A stretch of 13,694 nt of DNA from JAMOAD01 sp023621955. Lineage in GTDB: Bacteria; Acidobacteriota; Aminicenantia; JAMOAD01. Position 1 is the stretch's first letter; every line of letters begins with the position of its first letter. Position numbers and translations under genes: made by a program. The DNA is taken from assembly GCA_035403085.1 (NCBI GenBank), contig DAONEM010000046.1:1-13694 (forward strand). The letters are read 5' to 3'. The notes beneath the pieces were generated by a model, which did no database searches, was not told the origin of the DNA, and worked only from the letters and a program-made list of their open reading frames with translations. Positions 5,693 through 12,129 of this stretch are shown piece after piece.

Positions 5693-6853
5693 ATGGAAAT
5701 TGAAGAGTATTACTCTCGGGAAGAGTGGATGCGGTTTAAGGCAAAGGCCGACCAGGTAGAGACTCCCTCCCTGATCGTCAGCCTTGGAATCATCCGCAGG
5801 AGGTTCGAAGAACTCCTTACATTCTTCCCCTATGCCAAGATTTACTACGCGGTGAAGGCAAACCCGGCCAAAGAGATTATCGAACTTCTCAGAGACCTGG
5901 GATCATACTTCGACATCGCTTCCATCTTTGAACTCGACAAGGTTCTCTCCCTGGGTGTCTCCCCGGACAGAATCAGCTTCGGAAACACGATCAAGAAAGA
6001 AAAACACATTAAATACGCTTACGATAAAGGCGTCAGACTCTTCGTTACGGACAGTAAGCCTGACCTTCACAAGGTGGCCCGTTCCGCGCCCGGTGCGGAT
6101 GTCTTCGTCCGGCTGATCGTCGACGGATCGGAAACCGCCGATTGGCCGCTCTCTTTCAAGTTCGGATGCCACCCCGACATGGCCTATGACATCATCGTAG
6201 AGGCCAAGAAGCTGGGCCTCAACCCGATCGGGCTCTCCTTCCACGTTGGTTCCCAGCAACGGGACATCGGTCAGTGGGACGATGCCCTGACCAAAGCCAA
6301 GTACCTCTTCGACCTGCTGGAAGGGGAAGAGAAGATTAAGCTGAAGATGATCAACCTTGGGGGAGGTTTTCCGGCCCATTACATCCAGAAGACCAACGAG
6401 ACCAAGGAGTATGCCTCAGAGATCAGCCGTTACCTCCACGACAACTTCGGCGATGATGTTCCCCAGATCATGCTGGAGCCTGGGCGTTCCTTGGTTGGAG
6501 ATTCCGGTATCCTCACCACCGAGGTTGTTTTGGTGGCCCGCAAGAGCAATTCCAACCTCACCAGATGGGTCTATATCGATGCCGGAAAGTTCGGCGGTCT
6601 CATCGAAACCATCGACGAATCGATCAAATATCCGATCCATGTGGAGCGCGACGGCAAACGGGAGCAGGTTGTCCTTGCCGGTCCCACCTGCGACAGCATG
6701 GACATCCTCTACGAAAACAACAAGTATGAACTGCCTGTGAACCTCGAAATGGGCGACCGACTCTACTTCCTCACCACAGGAGCCTACACGGCCTCCTACA
6801 GCTCCGTAGAGTTCAACGGGTTTCCCCCTCTGAAGGTACACTTCATAGAGTGA
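5693..6853 (+). CDS. Type III PLP-dependent ornithine/lysine decarboxylase
   Basis: A 386-residue fold type III (alanine racemase-like) decarboxylase making putrescine from ornithine and/or cadaverine from lysine. Lys55 in YYAVKANP forms the Schiff base with PLP. Other family features are HVGSQ (His184), the phosphate loop NLGGGFP (221-227), EPGRS (262-266), Cys333-Asp334 in PTCDSMD, and Tyr365 in TGAYTASY. The segment FGGLIETIDESIKYP (300-314) resembles the bacterial L/ODC subgroup; Asp308 would contact the substrate amine. Diaminopimelate decarboxylase is less likely, because it would be longer and have a different specificity loop. It is a single-gene unit with its own strong promoter and a downstream hairpin. 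The ornithine/lysine balance cannot be decided here. Confidence 0.9.
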   Translation: MEIEEYYSREEWMRFKAKADQVETPSLIVSLGIIRRRFEELLTFFPYAKIYYAVKANPAKEIIELLRDLGSYFDIASIFELDKVLSLGVSPDRISFGNTIKKEKHIKYAYDKGVRLFVTDSKPDLHKVARSAPGADVFVRLIVDGSETADWPLSFKFGCHPDMAYDIIVEAKKLGLNPIGLSFHVGSQQRDIGQWDDALTKAKYLFDLLEGEEKIKLKMINLGGGFPAHYIQKTNETKEYASEISRYLHDNFGDDVPQIMLEPGRSLVGDSGILTTEVVLVARKSNSNLTRWVYIDAGKFGGLIETIDESIKYPIHVERDGKREQVVLAGPTCDSMDILYENNKYELPVNLEMGDRLYFLTTGAYTASYSSVEFNGFPPLKVHFIE

Positions 6854-6861
6854 GAAGGGGC

Positions 6862-6897
6862 GAAGGGCCGATCCGAAGGATCGGCCCTTCCTTCTTC
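6862..6897 (+). terminator. Terminator hairpin after the decarboxylase gene
   Basis: A 13-bp perfect stem (6862-6874 with 6878-6890) with loop GAA is followed by the pyrimidine-rich CTTCTTC. It lies between two convergent genes and may serve both. The T tract is weak, so efficiency is uncertain. Confidence 0.75.
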
Positions 6898-6925
6898 AGA
6901 GTCTTACCGGAGCATCTCCCTCTTC

Positions 6926-8077
6926 TTAAAGGCCGTAGAAGCTTCGGATACCCTCTACCGTATAGCGCACTTCCTCTTCCTTCATGTGGGGGTACATGGG
7001 AAGCGTGAGAATCTCCTTGGCCACTCTTTCGCAGACCGGGAGGGACCCCTCTTTGTAACCGAGGTTGGCCAGGGCGGGTTGAAGGTGGGAGGGAATCGGG
7101 TAGTGAACGCCGACTCCGATTCCCAGCGCTTTCAGGTGATCGGCCAGCTGGTCTCTCCGGGGTCCTCTGACGACGTAGAGGTGAAAGACCGACTCCCGCC
7201 CAGAAAGGTTCTGGGGAAGGGTCAGGGGAGTTCCTTCAAGAAGGGTGGTGTAGAGGGAAGCAATCTCCTGTCTCTTCCGGTTCCAACCCTCAAGCTTCCT
7301 CAACTTGAGCCTGAGGACAACCGCTTGGAGCTCATCGAGGCGGGCGTTGTACCCGAGACATTGGTGGGTATAACGGCCGGTCTGGCCGTGCATCCTGAGC
7401 TTCTTCACCTCTTCGGTGACCTTCTCGTCGTTGGAGAGAACGATTCCCCCCTCTCCTAAGGCGCTCAAATTCTTTGAGAAGTAGAAGCTAAAAGCTGAAG
7501 CGTCGCCGATGGACCCGACGGTCTTTCCTTGAAACTTGGCTCCATGGGCCTGGGCGCAATCTTCCAGGATCAGGAGGTTGTTCTCTTTGGCGATCTTTCC
7601 TAGCCTTTCCATGTCGCAGGGAAGTCCGTAGAGGTGTACCGGAAGGAGGGCCTTGAGAATCTTTCCCGTTCTCTTGTCCCGGAGGTGCTTGCCCTCGGTG
7701 ACGCAGTTGGCTCGGATGTAGGCCTCAACCTTGTCGGGGTCCATGGTGTAGGAGGGTTCGTCTATATCCACCATGACCGGAAGGGCGCCGGCCAGGAGAA
7801 CCGATTCCGGGGTGGCGAAGAAGGTGTAGGACACTGTGATGACTTCATCGTCGGGGCCGATTCCCAGCGCCTTGAGGGCCAGCAGGAGGGCGCCGGTTCC
7901 GGAATCCACGGCGGCTCCATAGGAAGCACCGCAGAAGGAAGCGAACTCTTTTTCGAAGGCTTGCATGTTGGGCCCTAACATTAGATGCATCGAATCAAAG
8001 ACCTTCTCCCACTCCTTCCAGAGCTCTTCCTTTATCTCATCGTACTGGGCTCGGATGTTGACCATAGGAACGTTCAT
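6926..8077 (-). CDS. DegT/DnrJ/EryC1/StrS family PLP aminotransferase
   Basis: A 383-residue fold type I aminotransferase of the family that typically aminates nucleotide-linked keto-sugars. Visible motifs, numbered from the ATG at 8077, are VDSGTGALLLAL (PLP phosphate region, near 58-69), EDCAQAHGA with Asp173 pairing with the PLP ring nitrogen, and FYFSKNLSALGEGG with Lys202 as the Schiff-base lysine. Length is typical. Two ATGs are adjacent (8080 and 8077); the AGGAGG at 8089-8084 is 3 bases from the first and 6 from the second, so I prefer 8077. No sugar-nucleotide, capsule or LPS genes lie nearby, so the substrate is unknown. It is a monocistronic minus-strand gene between two hairpins. 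Confidence 0.9.
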   Translation of the reverse strand: MNVPMVNIRAQYDEIKEELWKEWEKVFDSMHLMLGPNMQAFEKEFASFCGASYGAAVDSGTGALLLALKALGIGPDDEVITVSYTFFATPESVLLAGALPVMVDIDEPSYTMDPDKVEAYIRANCVTEGKHLRDKRTGKILKALLPVHLYGLPCDMERLGKIAKENNLLILEDCAQAHGAKFQGKTVGSIGDASAFSFYFSKNLSALGEGGIVLSNDEKVTEEVKKLRMHGQTGRYTHQCLGYNARLDELQAVVLRLKLRKLEGWNRKRQEIASLYTTLLEGTPLTLPQNLSGRESVFHLYVVRGPRRDQLADHLKALGIGVGVHYPIPSHLQPALANLGYKEGSLPVCERVAKEILTLPMYPHMKEEEVRYTVEGIRSFYGL

Positions 8078-8083
8078 CATGGA

Positions 8084-8089
8084 CCTCCT
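8084..8089 (-). promoter_or_regulatory. Ribosome binding site deciding the aminotransferase start
   Basis: AGGAGG on the minus strand lies 3 bases from ATG 8080 and 6 bases from ATG 8077. The second spacing is the better one, though either start changes the protein by only one residue. Confidence 0.6.
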
Positions 8090-8106
8090 CTCTCAATTTG
8101 TCTGTG

Positions 8107-8115
8107 ATTTTACCA
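8107..8115 (-). promoter_or_regulatory. Possible extended -10 promoter for the aminotransferase gene
   Basis: TGGTAAAAT on the minus strand is an extended -10 (TGn plus TAAAAT, five of six matches) 27-32 bases before the start codon. No good -35 is seen; that position falls in the T tract of the preceding terminator. Confidence 0.35.
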
Positions 8116-8127
8116 CGGCGGGAGAGA

Positions 8128-8166
8128 GAAAAAAAAGGCGGAAGGGATATCGAATCCCTTCCGCCT
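8128..8166 (-). terminator. Rho-independent terminator of pepD
   Basis: A 13-bp perfect stem (8166-8154 with 8148-8136, read on the minus strand) with a 5-base loop is followed by a run of eight T on the minus strand. It begins about 20 bases after the pepD stop and separates pepD from the downstream aminotransferase gene, arguing for two transcription units. Confidence 0.92.
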
Positions 8167-8187
8167 GAATGGAGTCTATAGGGGAAA

Positions 8188-9645
8188 TTAAGAAGCGAGA
8201 ACGGCGAGGGTCTTAACGAGGAGATCCCAGAAGCGGGAGACCGTTTCGGTTTTAACCCTCTCCTCCGGGGAGTGGGGGTGCTGGAGATCGGGCCCGAAAG
8301 AGATCATGTCCAACCCGGGGAGCTTCTCCCCGATGATCCCTGTCTCCAAACCGGCGTGGATGGCTGCCGCTTGGGGCTCTTTGCCGTACAGCTCACGGTA
8401 GATCTTCTTCATCGTTCCCAGAAGGGGGGAGTGGACGTTGGGGGCCCATCCCGGGTAGGGATCGGGCTGGTTGACAGAGGCGCCGAGCAATTCCGTCACC
8501 GCTTTCACGGAAGAGAGATAGGAGCGGAGGAGGGAGTTGACGGAGCTACGGATGTTTGTTTCCACCATGATGGAGTCTTCGGCGGTGGCCACGACGGCGA
8601 GGTTCGTGGAGCTCTCCACCAGTCCGGCGACGCTTTGGCTCATTCCCAAGACGCCGTGAGGGAGGACCATGAGGAGGCGGATGATCTTCTCGGTCGTCTC
8701 CAACGAGAGGGCCTTGGCTTCGGTGCAACCTTTCTCGACAGTGACTTTCAAGCCCGGCTCCGTCTCTTTAAGCTCGGCTTTAACGGTCTTCGCGATATTC
8801 TCGACGATTTCCTGCATCTGATGGACCTGGTCGGCGGGAAGGGCGATCTGAGCCCAGGCCTCTCTGGGAATGGCGTTCCGTTTGCTTCCTCCGGCCAGGG
8901 AGAGAAGCTGAAAAACGATCCCTTTCTCAAGGATGGCGTAGAGGGAGCGGGCGAGAATCTTGATGGCGCTTCCCCGTCCAAGGTTGATGTCCATTCCCGA
9001 ATGGCCGCCCTTCAACCCGCCGATCTTGATGGTGAACTTTTCGCCGTGACGGATCCCTTCCTTCGGGGCGGGGAGGGTAATCACGGAATCTCCTCCTCCG
9101 GCGCAGCCGATGAAGAAGACTCCCTCTTCCTCGCTGTCCAGGTTGAGAAGATACTTTCCTCTCAGATGTTCAGTCTTGAGGCTCTGAGCACCGGTTAGCC
9201 CTCTCTCCTCGTCGATGGTGAAGATTCCTTCCAGGGGGCCGTGAACCAAGGAGTCGTCTTCCAGAGCGGCCAGCGTGGCGGCGACACCGATTCCGTTGTC
9301 GGCACCGAGACTGGTCCCGTCGGCCATGAGCCATTCGCCGTCGAGTTTAAGCTTGATCGGGTCCTTGGAGAAGTCATGAACCACATGGGAATCTTTCTCG
9401 CAGACCATGTCTAAATGTCCCTGAAGAATCACGCCGGGAGCCTTCTCTTTACCGGGAGAGGCCTTTTTATAGATCATGACGTTGCCAACTTCGTCGACCG
9501 CATAGTCCAATTTTTTCTCTTTGGCGAAGGAGACGACATACTCGCGGACAGGCCCTTCGTAACCGGAGCATCGGGGGCACTGACGGATCTGATCGAAGTG
9601 TTTCCAGAGGGCTTCAGGCTTCAAACCCTTTAATGATTTGTCCAT
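8188..9645 (-). CDS. pepD: Cytosolic non-specific dipeptidase (aminoacyl-histidine dipeptidase), M20C
   Basis: A 485-residue zinc dipeptidase of peptidase family M20C, which hydrolyses Xaa-His and many other unblocked dipeptides in the cytoplasm. The metal and catalytic residues are in place: His77 and Asp79 in GHLDM, the bridging Asp116 in LGADNGIG, the catalytic pair Glu146-Glu147 in DEERGLTG, Asp170 in NLDSEEEG, and near the C-terminus His430 in HAGLETG and His456/His458 in QHPHSPEE. Length matches PepD (about 485). The insert between residues 190 and 390 is the lid/dimerisation domain. ATG 9645 has GGAGG closely upstream. The gene has its own promoter and terminator and fits a peptide-fermenting lifestyle. 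The N-terminal CPRC pair (Cys23, Cys26) is a small curiosity. Confidence 0.95.
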   Translation of the reverse strand: MDKSLKGLKPEALWKHFDQIRQCPRCSGYEGPVREYVVSFAKEKKLDYAVDEVGNVMIYKKASPGKEKAPGVILQGHLDMVCEKDSHVVHDFSKDPIKLKLDGEWLMADGTSLGADNGIGVAATLAALEDDSLVHGPLEGIFTIDEERGLTGAQSLKTEHLRGKYLLNLDSEEEGVFFIGCAGGGDSVITLPAPKEGIRHGEKFTIKIGGLKGGHSGMDINLGRGSAIKILARSLYAILEKGIVFQLLSLAGGSKRNAIPREAWAQIALPADQVHQMQEIVENIAKTVKAELKETEPGLKVTVEKGCTEAKALSLETTEKIIRLLMVLPHGVLGMSQSVAGLVESSTNLAVVATAEDSIMVETNIRSSVNSLLRSYLSSVKAVTELLGASVNQPDPYPGWAPNVHSPLLGTMKKIYRELYGKEPQAAAIHAGLETGIIGEKLPGLDMISFGPDLQHPHSPEERVKTETVSRFWDLLVKTLAVLAS

Positions 9646-9680
9646 ACTTTCCTCCTTTTATGGGTTGAGGGGTTCTTTAA

Positions 9681-9709
9681 ACTCTATTCTTTCTCCTTTG
9701 ACCTGTCAA
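9681..9709 (-). promoter_or_regulatory. Promoter for pepD
   Basis: On the minus strand, -35 TTGACA (9709-9704), a 17-base spacer, and -10 TAGAGT (9686-9681), four of six matches. The start would be near 9674, giving a leader of about 30 bases. Confidence 0.65.
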
Positions 9710-9799
9710 GTCGAGAGGGGGAAAGGCTACTGCGGCGGCCTATCCGCTTGGAATTCCAGCAGATCGTGAGGAGGGAGCGCATAAAAAGAATACGAGTGT

Positions 9800-10918
9800 T
9801 TATCCTTTTTGTTCTTCTCCCGATCCCGAAGGGAAGAGGGAGGCCAGGATGGCCCTCTCCCCTTGGCGGGCCAGCTCCGTGGGGTCCAGGGTCGCGTCGA
9901 GAAGAAAGGCGTTGGGAACGGGGATCTCCCTGTAGAGTGTTCTAACCCTGTGAAGGAAGTCGACCCGTTCGAAGAGAGGCTCCAGGGTTCTTCCTCTGAG
10001 GCGTTCCCAGGCGGCCTCGACGGGAAGGTCGTAGAGGAGCATCAGGTCCGGGGGGGGGCAGATTCTTAAGTTCCTGGCGAGAATCTCTTCGCCGGAGAGG
10101 CCTGTCGCCCCTTGGTACGCGTAAGTGGAGGGGTAGGAACGGTCGAGGAGAACTACGTTTCCGGCCATCAGAGACGGGAGGAGGGTCTGTCGGAAGTGGA
10201 GGGATCGGTCGAGGAGGAAGAGGCGGAGTTGTTCTTCTCCCGAGAGGGATCCCGCCTGTTTGGCCTTCTCACGGATTCTCTTCCCCCAGAGCGAGTTTGA
10301 AGGTTCTCTAGCCGTTGAGACTGAGATTCCTCGCTTCCTGAGGGCCTCTCTTAAGAGGTCGATCTGGGTGCTTTTCCCGGAACCGTCGATCCCTTCGAGA
10401 ACGACAAGGAGACCGGGGTAGGAGAGCCTCTTGAGAGAACGGGTGAAGAACCACTTCCAGGCAGAGGCCTCTCTTGGGCAGAGCCGCTCCCTTCCGTTCC
10501 AAGAGAGGAAGAGCCTGTCGATGCCCAGGGGGGCGAAGTAGGCTCTCCCTTCCCGGAGGAGTTCCTTGAGAGGCTCTGTGCTTCTTGTCCGAAGGCTATC
10601 CTGCAAGGCGGAGCCGACGGTGTCGAAAGCGGGAAAGGTGAGATGGGGCTTTGGAAAGGGGTGAGGCTCGAGGGAGAGAATTCCCAGGGGGCGCTTCTCC
10701 CGGGAGAGGAGAAACGAGAGTTCGGCGTTCATGTTGAAGAGCCTTCCGTCCAGGTGCTCTCTGTGAAGGTTGAGGTAACTGGGGAGGAAAGAGACGGTCA
10801 GCCGTCCGGGCTCTGGGGGGGAGTCTGGGGGGGAGAGCTTCCAGGAATCCCCCTTCGAAGGGGGGGGCAGAGAGGGATCGGCCTCTTCGGGTGGGAGAAT
10901 CAGGGTAAACTTCTTCAC
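9800..10918 (-). CDS. tmk: Thymidylate kinase with a large N-terminal extension
   Basis: A 372-residue protein whose C-terminal part (about 170-365) is a P-loop dTMP kinase, phosphorylating dTMP to dTDP. Motifs are Walker A LEGIDGSGKST (174-184, Lys182), AREPSNS (203-209), DRSYPSTYAYQG (259-270, matching the E. coli DRxxxSxxAYQG pattern) and the lid RLRGRTLEPLFER (306-318). Ordinary Tmk is 200-215 residues; here about 168 residues precede the kinase. They comprise a Pro-rich stretch (1-40) and an apparently folded region (40-165) I do not recognise. The frame starts at GTG 10918 with no Shine-Dalgarno site, in the same frame as pfkA and two codons after its TGA. An internal ATG at 10732 (Met63), preceded by GGAAGG, is an alternative start. 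No terminator is seen downstream. Confidence 0.85.
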   Translation of the reverse strand: MKKFTLILPPEEADPSLPPPSKGDSWKLSPPDSPPEPGRLTVSFLPSYLNLHREHLDGRLFNMNAELSFLLSREKRPLGILSLEPHPFPKPHLTFPAFDTVGSALQDSLRTRSTEPLKELLREGRAYFAPLGIDRLFLSWNGRERLCPREASAWKWFFTRSLKRLSYPGLLVVLEGIDGSGKSTQIDLLREALRKRGISVSTAREPSNSLWGKRIREKAKQAGSLSGEEQLRLFLLDRSLHFRQTLLPSLMAGNVVLLDRSYPSTYAYQGATGLSGEEILARNLRICPPPDLMLLYDLPVEAAWERLRGRTLEPLFERVDFLHRVRTLYREIPVPNAFLLDATLDPTELARQGERAILASLFPSGSGEEQKG

Positions 10919-10924
10919 AACGGA

Positions 10925-12019
10925 TCAAACGCCGAAGCCGACTCCCATGTCCATGGACATTCTGACAAGAGGGCCGTCGGGTTCCACGATTCGGGGACGA
11001 TGGGTGGCCTCCTCCAAAGGAACGGAAACGATGTCCCGACCGCTGAGACCGACCATGTGGCCGAACTCTCCCTTCATGATCAGGTCGATGGCGTAGTAAC
11101 CGAAGCGGGTGGCCAGAATCCTGTCGAAGGGAGAGGGGCTTACGCCTCTCTGGAGGTGACCGAGGACAGTGACTCGAGCCTCGATGCCTGTCAGCTCTTC
11201 AACCTGTTCGGCGACTCTGTTGCCGATACCGCCGAGACGAATAGGCTCCGAGGCGTCTTTGACCATCTTCTTCACAACGACGTCTCCCCCCTCAGGCTTG
11301 GCCCCTTCGCTCACGACGATGAGGCTGAACCGTTTTCCCGAATCGATGCGGTGGCGGATTGTTTCGGCGACCTTCTCGATCTTGAAGGGGATTTCGGGAA
11401 GGAGAATCACGTCTCCCCCTCCGGCGATTCCGGAGTGGAGGGCGATCCATCCGGCGTTGCGCCCCATAACCTCGACAGCCATGATCCTGTGGTGGGCCTC
11501 GGCGGTGGCATGGAGGGTATCTATGGCGTAGGTGGCGATCTGAAGGGCCGAATCGAAGCCGAAGGTGATGTCCGTTCCTCCCAGATCGTTGTCTATGGTT
11601 TTGGGGACTCCGACCACGGGAATCCCGTAACGCTTGAAAAACTCCATGGAGATCGACTGGGTTCCGTCGCCGCCGATGGTCACCAATGCTTCCAGGTCGT
11701 TGTACTCGATCGTCTTGACAACCTGCTCGCTCACGTCCACGGCGTTCGCCGGGTCGCCCTTGTCGTCGTAGTATTTGAAGGGGTTGTCCCTGTTCGAAGT
11801 TCCCAGAATCGTGCCGCTCTTGGGAAGGATTCCGGAGACATCCGTTTCTGTGAGGGGGCGCAGCCGTTTCTCTATGAGCCCGGCGTAGCCGTCGAAGATC
11901 CCGTAGACTTCGATGCCGTTCTTGTGGGCCGTCCGGACAACGGCCCTGATGACAGCGTTCAGGCCCGGACAATCCCCACCGGCGGTCAGCACACCGATAC
12001 GCTTCACTCTTTGGGCCAT
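10925..12019 (-). CDS. pfkA: 6-phosphofructokinase, group III type, predicted ATP-dependent
   Basis: A 364-residue PfkA-family enzyme phosphorylating fructose 6-phosphate, the committed step of glycolysis. Visible motifs are GVLTAGGDCPGLN (9-21, nucleotide loop), TIGGDGT (114-120), PKTIDNDLGGTD (139-150, with Asp143 as catalytic base), VEVMGRNAGWIA (near 182-193) and GHLQRG near 290. Gly119 at the E. coli 104 position points to ATP, whereas PPi enzymes have Asp. Lys140 at the 124 position is typical of the PPi-PFK/group III lineage. ATG 12019 follows AAGGAGGGG. It is first in a unit with the thymidylate kinase gene and divergent from the radical SAM gene. The C-terminus ends normally (GVGFGV) before TGA. 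Confidence 0.95.
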   Translation of the reverse strand: MAQRVKRIGVLTAGGDCPGLNAVIRAVVRTAHKNGIEVYGIFDGYAGLIEKRLRPLTETDVSGILPKSGTILGTSNRDNPFKYYDDKGDPANAVDVSEQVVKTIEYNDLEALVTIGGDGTQSISMEFFKRYGIPVVGVPKTIDNDLGGTDITFGFDSALQIATYAIDTLHATAEAHHRIMAVEVMGRNAGWIALHSGIAGGGDVILLPEIPFKIEKVAETIRHRIDSGKRFSLIVVSEGAKPEGGDVVVKKMVKDASEPIRLGGIGNRVAEQVEELTGIEARVTVLGHLQRGVSPSPFDRILATRFGYYAIDLIMKGEFGHMVGLSGRDIVSVPLEEATHRPRIVEPDGPLVRMSMDMGVGFGV

Positions 12020-12051
12020 AGTCCCCTCCTTTTCGGGAAAACAACAGAGAA

Positions 12052-12080
12052 AAGATAGCCAAAAAGGGGGGGGAAGTCAA
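12052..12080 (-). promoter_or_regulatory. Promoter for pfkA with a G8 tract in its spacer
   Basis: On the minus strand, -35 TTGACT (12080-12075), a 17-base spacer, and -10 TATCTT (12057-12052), four of six matches. The spacer contains C8 then T5 on the transcribed-direction strand (G8 at 12066-12073 and A5 at 12061-12065 on the plus strand). A change in tract length would alter the spacing. Confidence 0.55.
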
Positions 12081-12104
12081 GGAGAGCCGAGGTCGGGGGT
12101 TCTG

Positions 12105-12113
12105 TGTTACAAT
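12105..12113 (+). promoter_or_regulatory. Extended -10 promoter for the radical SAM gene
   Basis: TGTTACAAT is an extended -10 (TGn plus TACAAT, five of six matches) ending 16 bases before the ATG at 12130, with no convincing -35. The leader would be about 10 bases. A GGTGAGG sequence lies just upstream of the ATG. Confidence 0.45.
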
Positions 12114-12129
12114 AACCGGTGAGGTTACG

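Noticed and set aside
8272..9198. A 308-codon plus-strand frame opposite pepD
   Set aside because: Antisense to a full-length PepD with all catalytic residues.
9749..9758. Perfect palindrome TGGAATTCCA between pepD and the kinase gene as an operator or terminator
   Set aside because: Ten-base palindromes of this kind occur by chance, there is no loop or T tract, and it is not placed at a promoter element.
10925..10927. Reading the pfkA TGA as selenocysteine
   Set aside because: PFK ends normally at GVGFGV, no selenocysteine is expected in this family, and I see no convincing adjacent hairpin; ordinary termination is the default.
10643..12058. A 471-codon open frame on the plus strand opposite pfkA and the kinase N-terminus
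   Set aside because: It spans the pfkA-tmk junction antisense, its composition (very Gly/Val/Asp/His-rich) is that of a shadow of GC-rich codon use, and the minus-strand pfkA is unmistakable.
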